Source of the DNA: Desulfamplus sp.
GTDB lineage: Bacteria; Desulfobacterota; Desulfobacteria; Desulfobacterales; Desulfobacteraceae
Assembly: GCA_015232455.1 (NCBI GenBank)
Contig: JADFZQ010000012.1
Location: 31,223 to 95,222 of the forward strand
Reading direction: 5' to 3'
DNA length: 64,000 bases
A model generated the notes under the pieces. It had not been told where the DNA came from, did not search any database, and saw only the letters and a list, made by a program, of their open reading frames with translations. The first letter of the stretch is position 1. Each line of letters opens with the position of its first letter. Both the position numbers and the translations under genes were made by a program. Below are positions 36,818 through 47,560 of the stretch, piece by piece.

Positions 36818-38764
36818 CTACTTAACTTTTGCGATATTTAGCTTCTGTCCTAAAACTCGCACTTTTTTTAATATCTTGAAGACAGTCTCAGGCATACCCT
36901 CTGGAAGATCAACTGTAGTATAATTTTCGTGAATCACAACATTATTAATGAATTTACCATCTAAACCAGCTTCATTAGCAATTGCTCCAACAATATCTCC
37001 AGCTTTTACATTGTGAATATTACCAACATCTAATTTAAATCGTTCCATTCCTTTAGCAACTTGGGGCATCATTTTATCACTTGCTGAATTAGCTTTACCT
37101 CTCTTTACCTCTTTTTTTATCTTATCTTTTACCTCTTCTTTTATTTTATATTCTATCTCTTGCTTTATCTTGTCTGCTTTTATCTTATCCGCTTTTATCT
37201 TATCTGTTGTCTCATCTTTCACTTCTTCTAATTTTCTTTTTTTAACCTTAACTACTTGAACAGACTCTTTTTTGTCATAAGATTTTTCTTGTAATCTATG
37301 CTTTTTCTTCTTTGGTTCTGATTTCTCTATTGATGTGTGAGCTGTTGTTGCTAAATCAATAGCATTACCAAGACTTTTTTTCTCAGATTCAGTAAGAAAT
37401 AAGGGTTTTCCTCCATTAACCAAAATGGCAAGTGCCGCAGCAATATCCAACAATGGAATATCTTGCTCTTGTTGATACTCTTCAATAAGTTCTCGGAATT
37501 GTAATATTTCTTCAGATGCCACTTTATCTGTAATACGCTGCTTAAAGTCAGAAATACGTTTATTGGTGATTGCTCTTTTACTTGGCAGACTCATCATCTC
37601 AATTTTCTGACGTGTTGTTTTTTCAATAACCTTTAGCATCCACATCTCTCTTTGAGAGACAAATAAAATAGCATCACCACTTCTTCCTGCTCTTCCAGTC
37701 CTTCCAATTCGATGGATATAAGATTCAGCCTCTGTTGGAATATCGTAATTTATAACGTGGCTGATACGATCAACATCTAATCCTCTTGCTGCTACATCAG
37801 TTGCTACTACAATATCGATTTTTCCATTTTTGAACCGCTCGATTGTCCGCTCTCTTGATTTTTGGGCAATATCGCCATTTAACGCCTCTGTTGCATATCC
37901 GCGAGCCTCTAACTTTTCAGCAAGTTCAACAGTTGCAGTTTTTGTGCGGACAAATACAAGAATAGCATCAAAATCCTCAGCCTCAAGAATTCGTGTAAGT
38001 GCATCAAGTTTGTCAGTTCCTTTAACCATCCAGAAACGTTGACGTATTGTGTCAGCAGTCATGGTTTTAACTTGAATCGTAATCTCTTCAGGATTTTTTA
38101 GATATTGACGTGCAATAGAGCGAATTGCTGGTGGCATTGTAGCTGAAAATAGTGCCATCTGACGATTTGGAGGTGTCTGTTCAAGTATCCATTTAACGTC
38201 ATCAATAAAGCCCATTCTGAGCATCTCGTCAGCTTCATCAAGAACCAAACAGGTTAGTTCGCTTAAGTCTAATGTGCCGCGTTTCATGTGATCCATCAAT
38301 CTTCCGGGAGTTCCCACCACAACATGGAGTCCACGCTTTAGCTGCTTAAGCTGGACATCATAAGATTGTCCACCATAAATCGGGAGAACATGAAAATCTT
38401 TCATACGGGCAGCATAACCTTTAAACGATTCTGCTACCTGAATTGCAAGCTCTCTTGTTGGAGTAATTACAAGCACTTGCGGATTTTTCTTTTTAAGATC
38501 AATACGAGATAAAAGAGGAAGGGCAAATGCAGCGGTTTTACCAGTTCCTGTTTGAGCTTGACCCACAACATCTTTTCCAGACATAACATGAGGAATAATT
38601 AAAGATTGAATAGAAGTTGGTGTTTCGTATCCAATGTCATCTAATGCTTTTAATACCGTCTTAGACAAATTCATTGAATTAAAACCAGATTCATCTATGT
38701 TTGATATACTAAGTTCTTTTACACCTGATAAATCAGATTCATTGTTGTTTTCTTCTTTGGGCAT
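36818..38764 (-). CDS. deaD: DEAD-box ATP-dependent RNA helicase (DeaD/CsdA-like)
   Basis: 648 aa; AQTGTGKT, DEAD, SAT, HRIGRTGRAGR motifs; C-terminal DbpA-like RNA-binding domain. Confidence 0.94.
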   Translation of the reverse strand: MPKEENNNESDLSGVKELSISNIDESGFNSMNLSKTVLKALDDIGYETPTSIQSLIIPHVMSGKDVVGQAQTGTGKTAAFALPLLSRIDLKKKNPQVLVITPTRELAIQVAESFKGYAARMKDFHVLPIYGGQSYDVQLKQLKRGLHVVVGTPGRLMDHMKRGTLDLSELTCLVLDEADEMLRMGFIDDVKWILEQTPPNRQMALFSATMPPAIRSIARQYLKNPEEITIQVKTMTADTIRQRFWMVKGTDKLDALTRILEAEDFDAILVFVRTKTATVELAEKLEARGYATEALNGDIAQKSRERTIERFKNGKIDIVVATDVAARGLDVDRISHVINYDIPTEAESYIHRIGRTGRAGRSGDAILFVSQREMWMLKVIEKTTRQKIEMMSLPSKRAITNKRISDFKQRITDKVASEEILQFRELIEEYQQEQDIPLLDIAAALAILVNGGKPLFLTESEKKSLGNAIDLATTAHTSIEKSEPKKKKHRLQEKSYDKKESVQVVKVKKRKLEEVKDETTDKIKADKIKADKIKQEIEYKIKEEVKDKIKKEVKRGKANSASDKMMPQVAKGMERFKLDVGNIHNVKAGDIVGAIANEAGLDGKFINNVVIHENYTTVDLPEGMPETVFKILKKVRVLGQKLNIAKVK

Positions 38765-38910
38765 TATATAATAACCTTATAAAATGTAAAAATATCATTA
38801 AGTAGATTAAAACTTCTTGAAAATTTGCTAATAATATTGTTTTTTTAGTAAATTCACAATGTTTTTTTAATCATACAATCTTTGGATACATTAGGGATTA
38901 GGAGGCTGTT

Positions 38911-41900
38911 ATGAAAAAACGATTATCAAATTTGCTTATACTTTTTTATGTTTTTTTCGCTGTTTTTATTCTCCAAGAGTCGCCTTGTATTGCAGAAGAG
39001 CCTGCTGGAAAATTGATTTTTTCAGAAGGCTCTGTTCTCTTTTCTCTTGATAAGGGTAACTCTTGGAGTGCTGTAAATCCAGCAATGGAGTTTCCTGAAG
39101 GTGCATATATAAAAGTTGGTTCTGACGGACAAGCAGCTTTGATGTTAAATGATAGATCTCAAATACGTCTCTCTGCTGGTTCTGTGCTATATCTAAAAAA
39201 ACGAGGTTCTGCTCCTGATGAAAAGATTAGTAAATCGGGAGTTCTTGAGATGTTTTCTGGTAAATTATGGTTTAGAAATAAACGAAAAGGTTCAAAGCCT
39301 GTGTTTGAAACACCTGTGATTTCAGCAAGTATAAGAGGAACTGAGATGGCTTTAGATGTTGCTGATGACGGTTCTTCCAATATTACAGTGCTTGAAGGTC
39401 AGGTAAGATGCACAAACTCACAAGGCGAGGCTATAATTGCAAGAGGTGAAGGTGTTACATCAAAAAAAGGAGAATCCCCCAAAATAATAAAATTATTAAA
39501 ACCAGAAAAGAGCGTCCAGTGGCTTCTCTTGACACCAGATATAAGAGGACCTGCTGATGAAGATAATAAAGTAGAAAATAAAATTGAAAAAAGTGGTATC
39601 TCTGCTGCTGAAAGAGCTATGGAGCTTTTTATTCAAGGAGAAGAAGGCTCACTTGAAACAGCACAGAATGCAGTAAAACTTGCTCCAAACAGAGCTTCAA
39701 CCCATGTCGCACTAGCAACTATTTTGCAATCAACAGGAAAATTTGAAGAGGCATTAGAGAATGCACAGAAAGCACGAACTTTTGATCCTATTTCTGTACC
39801 AGCTTTAGTAAGAACTGTTGAGCTACTTTTGGGACTTGATAAAGTTAATAATGCGGAAAATTTAGTGTTATCTTATAACAATTCAAATAAAGATGGAGCA
39901 GATAAAGATGTTAGAATATCTATGTTACAAGGCTATATCTCACTTATAAAACTTGATTCAAAAAGGGCTGAAAAGCTATTTAGAGAGGCGATTGAGCAAA
40001 AAAGAGATTTGTCTTCTGCTTACTTAGGGCTTGGACTTGCATTATATCATCAGAAAAGAACTGCTGAAGGTCTTGAAAACATGGAAAAAGCGTGTCTTTT
40101 AGACCCTCTTGCAGCATATCCTCACAACTATCTTGCTAAAGCTCAATACGAGCTTGGAGAAAGATATGAAGCTGAAATTGAGTTAAAGCGTGCGTCAACT
40201 CTTGATCCAAATGATCCAACTCCTCATATCTATCTTGCAACCATTCTTGCAGATACCTACAGAGCTGGCGAAGGTATAAAAGAGTTAGAAAAATCTATTG
40301 CACTTAATGATAACAAGTTGATGAGTCGTTCTGGTTACCTTCTTGATCAAGATAGAGCCTCAAAAAATATCTCTCTTGCGTGGTCTCTTGTAACTATGGG
40401 GCTTTATGAATGGGCAGACGCAAAGGGCGATCAAGCTGTTTGGGACGATGAGTCAAACAGCAGTGCATATCTATTTAGGGCATCAAAATCAGCAATTATG
40501 GGTCAAGTTGACGCTGATACAATTGGAGATATGAAAAGAGCTGACCTCTTAAAGCCAGTTAATGCTAATACTTACGTAAGCTACACTGATTATCAGAATC
40601 TTCTTGAAACTCCTGAAATTAAAGGAAATTTTAACTTAAATATTGGCACAGATAATACAGGAGTTGGTATAGTAAATCTAAACGGTGGCAATTCAACGGT
40701 TGCGTTTAATGGCTCTGGAGGCTATAGAACTACAGACGGACCTTTTGAAGGAACGGGTAAATCATCTTCTCAAGGTATGGTAAGTGTAAAAAAAGAGGTT
40801 GCTTATGGTCATCAGGTGCTTGCAGAAGCTCGTGCTATCAAAGGAAATATTGAAGATATTTCATCATGGCAGGACGCTCTTGTCGAGCCCACAAATATTG
40901 ATAATGACTACGATATGCTTTCAGGCTCAATTGGTTACCACTGGCATCAAGGGGCTGGGCGTGATTTAATGGCTCTTGTGCAGTCTCAAAAAAACGATAC
41001 TGATATAGATGAGTTTACATATAAATATTTGAACCCTGTATACGGGACTATTTTTAACCATAAAAATTCTATTAAAGATGGGGAGATATTTAGAAGTGAA
41101 ATTGTAGAGTTGTTTCAACTCACTAATCAAAAACTTGGAAAACATGCATTTACTGTTGGGATATCTCAGTCAATGAATAGCTCTTCATTGACTGAAAACG
41201 ATGAATCATTTTTTGATGAAAATGATTTGAAACCTTATTATTCAGATAAATCTAATAAAGATAATCCTGACAAAAAAGAGGATAAAATTTTTATAAGGGA
41301 TATATGGGGATTATCTGAAGATTTTAAATTTGATGTAGGTATAGCATGGTGCAATCTTGAGAATATATTTTCATTAAATGGTGAAAATGACGGAAATCAA
41401 CTTGAGGATAGAGATGAGTGGCTTCCGCATCTTGGTTTTATGTGGCAAGTCTCCTCTTCAGATACAATAAGAGCTGGATATTTCAAAGAGTCAGAGCCTG
41501 ATTATTTAAGTGGAACTTTGCAGCCAGTTGAAATGGCAGGATTTTCAAGAATTTTTGGTTCTCCTCAAGGAACTTTGACAGATTTTTATGGTGTAGGTTG
41601 GGATAGACAATGGGCTTCTCAAATTTTTACACGAGCAGAACTCTATCATAAAAATAGAGAATTTCCAGATATGTTCACATCTCACGCTGGTAACTTAGGC
41701 ACTACAGAACAAAGACTTAATCGTTTATGGAATGAAGATACACAAGATATTGCCCGCTTGACATTGGAATATCTTATAACTGACCGTTTGGCAATGGCTC
41801 TGACATATCAATTCACAGACCACAATACAGAGAGTGGTGTTGATAGAAATCGCATAGACAATGATTTTGGCACAACTTTTACTTGGGTTCACCCTTCTGG

Positions 41901-42156
41901 TATCAGGATACAAAATAGCTGGTGGTATATGAATCAGAAAGAAAAGAGTGGTTATCTAAATCCAGTTAATGAAGATTTTATAATTGCGAGCATATCTGCT
42001 GAAAAATCTCTATTGGATAAAAAATTGCTTCTTGTTGCTAAATGGGAAAATATTTTTGATGAAGAATATACTTATCTTATCTCTGACACTACGGAAAGCT
42101 CTCAGCTTCCGTGGCAGGGCTCTTTTGCAAGTATTGGGTTGCAGTGGAATTTTTAG
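38911..42156 (+). CDS. FecR-domain / TPR / C-terminal outer-membrane beta-barrel fusion protein
   Basis: 1081 aa; signal peptide; FecR-like region (TPVISASIRGTEMALDVADDGSSNITVLEGQV); TPR array; barrel-like C-terminus ending LQWNF. Confidence 0.82.
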   Translation: MKKRLSNLLILFYVFFAVFILQESPCIAEEPAGKLIFSEGSVLFSLDKGNSWSAVNPAMEFPEGAYIKVGSDGQAALMLNDRSQIRLSAGSVLYLKKRGSAPDEKISKSGVLEMFSGKLWFRNKRKGSKPVFETPVISASIRGTEMALDVADDGSSNITVLEGQVRCTNSQGEAIIARGEGVTSKKGESPKIIKLLKPEKSVQWLLLTPDIRGPADEDNKVENKIEKSGISAAERAMELFIQGEEGSLETAQNAVKLAPNRASTHVALATILQSTGKFEEALENAQKARTFDPISVPALVRTVELLLGLDKVNNAENLVLSYNNSNKDGADKDVRISMLQGYISLIKLDSKRAEKLFREAIEQKRDLSSAYLGLGLALYHQKRTAEGLENMEKACLLDPLAAYPHNYLAKAQYELGERYEAEIELKRASTLDPNDPTPHIYLATILADTYRAGEGIKELEKSIALNDNKLMSRSGYLLDQDRASKNISLAWSLVTMGLYEWADAKGDQAVWDDESNSSAYLFRASKSAIMGQVDADTIGDMKRADLLKPVNANTYVSYTDYQNLLETPEIKGNFNLNIGTDNTGVGIVNLNGGNSTVAFNGSGGYRTTDGPFEGTGKSSSQGMVSVKKEVAYGHQVLAEARAIKGNIEDISSWQDALVEPTNIDNDYDMLSGSIGYHWHQGAGRDLMALVQSQKNDTDIDEFTYKYLNPVYGTIFNHKNSIKDGEIFRSEIVELFQLTNQKLGKHAFTVGISQSMNSSSLTENDESFFDENDLKPYYSDKSNKDNPDKKEDKIFIRDIWGLSEDFKFDVGIAWCNLENIFSLNGENDGNQLEDRDEWLPHLGFMWQVSSSDTIRAGYFKESEPDYLSGTLQPVEMAGFSRIFGSPQGTLTDFYGVGWDRQWASQIFTRAELYHKNREFPDMFTSHAGNLGTTEQRLNRLWNEDTQDIARLTLEYLITDRLAMALTYQFTDHNTESGVDRNRIDNDFGTTFTWVHPSGIRIQNSWWYMNQKEKSGYLNPVNEDFIIASISAEKSLLDKKLLLVAKWENIFDEEYTYLISDTTESSQLPWQGSFASIGLQWNF

Positions 42157-42229
42157 ATAAGTCTATTAGTTGCATTTTAATATTACAGAGAATTAAGAAC
42201 CAATAATTTATTAATATATAGGAGACACT

Positions 42230-45200
42230 ATGGCTAACATTAATCAACGTTCTAAATGTTTTATCGTTTTTATTTTTCTTGCCTGTTTTGCCACTTCGGC
42301 ATTTGCTAACTCTACAGGTAGTATTTCAGGTACTATTTATGAAAGCGATGGAGTTATTCCAATTACAGGTAATATTATCAATGTTTCACTATATAAAAAA
42401 AATATATGTGATAACTCGATGACATGGCTGCAAACGGTTAGCACTAACACATCATACGGCACATACACGTTTACAGGAGTTAATCAGGGTAGTTACTATC
42501 TAATTGCAGAACCTTACAGTTCTAATCATATAAAAGAGTGGTGGGCAGTAACTCTAAGCCAGCCTATTCAAAGCAATGCTCAACCATTGCAGCTCAATTC
42601 CGGAGATGCACTTACCGGAATTAATTTCCAATTGAATAAAGCAGCGACTCTTTCCGGCATACTCTACAGACCTGATGGGACAACAGCCGTTACAGGAGAA
42701 AACTATATTATAAATATATTTTTAGGAACAAGCTGTAGCAATAACCCCTTTGCAACTACTGTGGCCAGTTCATACGATGGAAGTTTTTTCTTTGATAAAT
42801 TACCAGGAGGGACCTATTATATCAGTGCTAAACCAGCACTTCCTAATACTTACCCTTATGACCAATATCTTGGTCAATGGTGGACATCTTCTATAGGTGC
42901 TTATAGTTGCAGCGATGCCCAGAGCATAGCTGTAGCTTCAGAAGCAAACATTACTGGTAAAAATTTTATTCTTAATCAGAGTACTATAATTTCAGGAACT
43001 TTTTATGAATCTGACGGTACAACGCCTATTACAGGAAAAAATCTATTTGTTGAAATTATAACTGGCAGCCCGTGTTCTGGATATGCTGTGTTTGCTCAAG
43101 TTCCCATAAATACAAATGATGGCCACTACAAGTTCCCTGATATTCCAGCGGGACAATATTATTTAAGAACATCAACTAATGGCAATTCAAATCATATGAA
43201 TGGCTGGTGGGCGTCATCTGGTAACAGTTTGCCTTGCAACAGTGCCGAACCTATTACGGTATCTCAGGGACAAATATATTCAGGCAAGGATTTCAGACTT
43301 AATCAGGGTTCTACCATTTCAGGGACTCTTTATGAGTCCGACGGAATAACTCCAATCACAAACACAGGAAACTACTTAGAAGTTGAACTTATAACAGGTA
43401 GTCCCTGTGGAACAAATAATACGTTTTACTCTGCACCTGTCAATCAAACTACTGGTACATATTCATTTACGGGTCTTCCATCAGGACAATATTATTTGAA
43501 AACAAATATATATACCTATTATGGAAAACATTTAAATGGCTGGTGGGCATCATCTGGTACCAGTGTGCCTTGCAGCAGTGCTGAAATGGTTGATGTTTTG
43601 CAGGTGCAGACATACTCTGGTAAAGATATAAAACTGAGTAGAGGAGGTACAATATCAGGTAGAGTATATGCAAGTGATGGTACAACTCCTATAACCACGG
43701 GGTGCGATATCCAAGTATTTAGTGGCTCTTCGTGTACCCCTACTTTTGTAAAAGGAACGAGTAGCAACATTTCTGATGGCACTTATTCAGTAAGCGGACT
43801 TCTTCCAGGAACCTACTATATTAAAGCAAATGGATATAATAATTCTGTTTCAGAATGGTGGAATCTTTCTGCAAGCAGTTTTGATTGCGGCGGTGCAGGT
43901 TCCATTACCATTACGGGTCAAGAGACTTTGACAAACAAGAATTTTCAGCTTGATTCAGGTGGTGCAATATCTGGCACACTCTTTGGAGCTGATGGAGTAA
44001 CGCCGCTAACATGTGACTCATCTTCGATAGAGGTATGGTCAGGAGATCCCTGCGGAAGTTCTCAATATATAGCGAGTGTGAGTGTAAATGATCAAACAGG
44101 TGCTTATTATCTTACTGGTATTCCTGAAAATACTTCGGTCTATCTGAAAGCATATAGCAACCACTACCAGCAATATGTTTGGTGGACATCTTCGGGCAGC
44201 TCCTCTCTTTGCAGTGGAGCAGAATATCTCACCCTTACAAATGGGCAAAATCTTACTGGCAAAAACTTACAAATGGGAGTTGGAGGGTCATCTATATCTG
44301 GAACACTATATCAGAGTGATGGCATTACACCTATTACAGGAATAACTGTCCCAATAATACTCTATTCAGGCTCTGCATGTAATTCAATGACACAGATTAG
44401 GTCTATCTCTTCTACCTCTTCAGGAACTTATAATATTTCAGGACTTTCTGCAGGTACATATTTTTTAAAAACTGAAAGTAATACCTACATAAACGAATGG
44501 TGGGGTTCTCCAGCGAGCAGTGTTGATTGCAGCGGAGGGCAATTCATAACGGTCGGGACAAACGAGCAGGTTACAGGAAAGAATTTTCAGTTGGATCTTG
44601 GTGCCTCAATATCAGGTACACTCTATCAAAGTGACGGTACTACACCCCTTATCGGTACTGCTGTAACAATAAACGTCTATTCAGGTTCACCCTGTGGAAC
44701 AATTCAGTTAGTAAAGTCTGGCTACAGTAGTTCATATTACGGAACTTATAACATAACAGGGCTTCAACCTGGCACCTATTATATTCAGACGAATAATAGT
44801 AATTACACCAGCGAATGGTGGGCATCTCCAAGCAGTAGCTTAAGTTGTGCTTTAGGCCAATCAATAACTGTGGGAGCTGGACAACAGATAATAGGAAAGA
44901 ATTTTCAGTTGGAGAGCGTTAGCGATGGCTCAATAGCCGGAACACTTTATCAGACCGACGGCATTACACCTATTACTTACGCTAACGTAGAAATTCACGT
45001 TTATTCAGGTAGCCCATGTGGAACAACCCAACTTGTTAAATATGGGTATTCAGACTCTTCTGGTAACTATCTTATATCAGGACTTGTATCTGGCACATAT
45101 TTTCTCCAAACTTCAAGTAGTAATTATATCAGTGAATGGTGGGCATCTCCAAGTAGCAGCGTAAGTTGCGCTTCAGGTCAATCAATAGCTGTGGGAGCTG

Positions 45201-47446
45201 GACAACAGATAACCGGAAAGAATTTTCAGTTAGAATCTTATACTCCTCCACCCGTAACACCAGACAACGGTGGAACTACAAATCCGCCTGTAACTCCACC
45301 AGACAACGGAGGCACAACAAATCCGCCGGATAATAAACCAGCTGATATTACAGACATAAAAGATGTTAGTGATGTTATTAGTGATGTTAACAACACAACT
45401 GATGCAAACAATGCTGTAGAATCTTTGACTGACGATATTAATGTAATTAAGAATGAGATACCAACCTCAACAACAACTCCCCCTTCTGATGATCTTGTAG
45501 AAGCAATTAATACGACTACACAAAATATTGGAACTTTAGTAGATGTTTCTTTGAATCTTTTACAGGAGGGAACTATTAGTGTAGAGCAAGCATTAAAACC
45601 TGTAGAACTTCTTACTGGTATAATTGAGCTTGGTGCACAAGTAGCTGCTGCAGGCGGTGCAATAAGTATTGAACAAGTTGCTGGAAGTATTGAATCTGTA
45701 GAAGGAATTGTTACTGAAATTGCCTCTCAAAATGCAACATCAGAACAAATGAGCAATATTGCTGGCAATATAAACAATATTTTGGGTAATATGCCAGACA
45801 TTATGGAAGCTGTTTTGATAACAGATGATGTTATGAATATTCTTGGTTCTATAAAAGGGCTTGCAGGTGCTGGTATAGCATCCTCAATTGCAGGTAATAA
45901 TGAACCATCACAAACTGTTGACACTCTGGGGTCCATTGTTGTCAAAGGGTTACAAACAGCTTCAGATGCAGGTATCATTCACGATACAGGAAGAATAATA
46001 AGTGGTGCTGGAGATATTGTGGATCATGCAATAAATGTGTTGCAGACAGGCACTAATCAACAGACAGTTCTACAGGACACATTAGCTCAACTTCAAGTTG
46101 AGATAAGTGAGATGTTTGGTCAAACAGCTTCAAATATAAAAGATAAACCTGTATTGAACTCTTTTGCAGTCTCATCAGACGGAAGTGTCAGCCTGAAGGA
46201 TTTTAGCTATGTTATGGATAATGCTTCTGGTCTTACAACATCCATGATTAAAGCAAAATCTGTTTTAGGCTCCAAACTTTCAGGTTCAATGCAATCATTA
46301 AGCCGTGAAACTTTGAAGAATGTTCTGCCAGCATTTATTCCAGCTAACAAGTTCGCATCAACAGAACAAGATAGCGATATACAGAAACTTTTGACCAACT
46401 ACCCGCAGCTACTTAATGAGGTAATAAAGTTTGCATCTATAAATCTGACATCTGGAATGCTTATAACAAAAGATAATATTTCAGAGATTATTAACAATAA
46501 CACATCCCTTACCCAATCAGAGAAGACAAGATTAATCAAAGGGTTGCCTGAACTTCCATCGTTTGATCAAGATATTATACAATCAGACTCTACTGCACTA
46601 TCCCTTGTTGACCTTTTAAGTAAAGAGGTTGAAACATTGCTTCCTGGCACAACCGTTGAAGTTATCTCTTCAAAAGGTCTATCCCTTGTGGTTATGTTGA
46701 AAAATGAAGCAAAAGGGATAAAGATACCACTTTATATTCAAGATGCTCGTGTAGTATCTAATATTATTCCTTCAGGTCTTCATGCTTTACCAGAAGGCAC
46801 TTTTATTCTGGTTCGCAATGGAATTGCAGGTATTATAACACCAGCACCATTGGATGCTGTAGATACTCTTTTGTCTGCTGATGGTTTGCTAAACATTGAG
46901 AACCTTTTTGGTTCTAACAAAAAAGAAATTTCAGATGTAAAGATTAATAACTCTGGCAATCTTACCATCAAATTTAAAGATGGAACGAAATTTTCAGGCT
47001 CTTTTGGATATGGAGTATCAAAAAATGGAGATGGAGAATTTGATGCTGGAACGTCAAGTTTTGAAATGCAAATGACTGATCCTGCAAGCGAAGCATATTC
47101 AGTTTTGGTTACATATAACGATGGCACAACACAGACCCTCTCACCTTCGATTGCAGCTATTGAGCAGTTGGTAAAAGTGTTAGATACCCTTGCTGCTGGA
47201 AGTTATACCCTTGATAAAGCAACAGGTATTTTCACTGTCTTGGGTATGCGTTTTAAGCCGAGCTATTTTATAGAACCTATTACTGCAAGTGAAGAAAGTT
47301 GGTTTGTAGCCAATAAAGATGGATATGGAATCGCGTGGGAAACCAATGACTACAATAATGATGGTGCTGTAGATTTAAAGATGTGGACATCTGAGATACT
47401 TGGGATAGTTAAAGGAAAACAAATAATTTATACTGTTATACAGTAG
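42230..47446 (+). CDS. Giant secreted protein: nine SGTLYxSDGxTPIT repeat domains + Pro-rich linker + shared C-terminal region
   Basis: 1738 aa; signal peptide; nine ~105-aa carboxypeptidase-regulatory/SdrD-B-like repeats; TPDNGGTTNPP linker; C-terminal ~650 aa similar to the 47561 CDS. Confidence 0.85.
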   Translation: MANINQRSKCFIVFIFLACFATSAFANSTGSISGTIYESDGVIPITGNIINVSLYKKNICDNSMTWLQTVSTNTSYGTYTFTGVNQGSYYLIAEPYSSNHIKEWWAVTLSQPIQSNAQPLQLNSGDALTGINFQLNKAATLSGILYRPDGTTAVTGENYIINIFLGTSCSNNPFATTVASSYDGSFFFDKLPGGTYYISAKPALPNTYPYDQYLGQWWTSSIGAYSCSDAQSIAVASEANITGKNFILNQSTIISGTFYESDGTTPITGKNLFVEIITGSPCSGYAVFAQVPINTNDGHYKFPDIPAGQYYLRTSTNGNSNHMNGWWASSGNSLPCNSAEPITVSQGQIYSGKDFRLNQGSTISGTLYESDGITPITNTGNYLEVELITGSPCGTNNTFYSAPVNQTTGTYSFTGLPSGQYYLKTNIYTYYGKHLNGWWASSGTSVPCSSAEMVDVLQVQTYSGKDIKLSRGGTISGRVYASDGTTPITTGCDIQVFSGSSCTPTFVKGTSSNISDGTYSVSGLLPGTYYIKANGYNNSVSEWWNLSASSFDCGGAGSITITGQETLTNKNFQLDSGGAISGTLFGADGVTPLTCDSSSIEVWSGDPCGSSQYIASVSVNDQTGAYYLTGIPENTSVYLKAYSNHYQQYVWWTSSGSSSLCSGAEYLTLTNGQNLTGKNLQMGVGGSSISGTLYQSDGITPITGITVPIILYSGSACNSMTQIRSISSTSSGTYNISGLSAGTYFLKTESNTYINEWWGSPASSVDCSGGQFITVGTNEQVTGKNFQLDLGASISGTLYQSDGTTPLIGTAVTINVYSGSPCGTIQLVKSGYSSSYYGTYNITGLQPGTYYIQTNNSNYTSEWWASPSSSLSCALGQSITVGAGQQIIGKNFQLESVSDGSIAGTLYQTDGITPITYANVEIHVYSGSPCGTTQLVKYGYSDSSGNYLISGLVSGTYFLQTSSSNYISEWWASPSSSVSCASGQSIAVGAGQQITGKNFQLESYTPPPVTPDNGGTTNPPVTPPDNGGTTNPPDNKPADITDIKDVSDVISDVNNTTDANNAVESLTDDINVIKNEIPTSTTTPPSDDLVEAINTTTQNIGTLVDVSLNLLQEGTISVEQALKPVELLTGIIELGAQVAAAGGAISIEQVAGSIESVEGIVTEIASQNATSEQMSNIAGNINNILGNMPDIMEAVLITDDVMNILGSIKGLAGAGIASSIAGNNEPSQTVDTLGSIVVKGLQTASDAGIIHDTGRIISGAGDIVDHAINVLQTGTNQQTVLQDTLAQLQVEISEMFGQTASNIKDKPVLNSFAVSSDGSVSLKDFSYVMDNASGLTTSMIKAKSVLGSKLSGSMQSLSRETLKNVLPAFIPANKFASTEQDSDIQKLLTNYPQLLNEVIKFASINLTSGMLITKDNISEIINNNTSLTQSEKTRLIKGLPELPSFDQDIIQSDSTALSLVDLLSKEVETLLPGTTVEVISSKGLSLVVMLKNEAKGIKIPLYIQDARVVSNIIPSGLHALPEGTFILVRNGIAGIITPAPLDAVDTLLSADGLLNIENLFGSNKKEISDVKINNSGNLTIKFKDGTKFSGSFGYGVSKNGDGEFDAGTSSFEMQMTDPASEAYSVLVTYNDGTTQTLSPSIAAIEQLVKVLDTLAAGSYTLDKATGIFTVLGMRFKPSYFIEPITASEESWFVANKDGYGIAWETNDYNNDGAVDLKMWTSEILGIVKGKQIIYTVIQ

Positions 47447-47483
47447 TTAATTATAGCAATTCTAATTTAGAATCATTAGATAG

Positions 47484-47523
47484 AACGTCAATAATTAGGC
47501 TAATTTTCCTAATTATTGACGTT
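47484..47523 (+). terminator. Hairpin terminator
   Basis: Perfect 16-bp stem aacgtcaataattagg / cctaattattgacgtt followed by GTTTTTGG. Confidence 0.7.
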
Positions 47524-47560
47524 GTTTTTGGTAATAATTAGAGAGTGAGAGGAGTATTTT

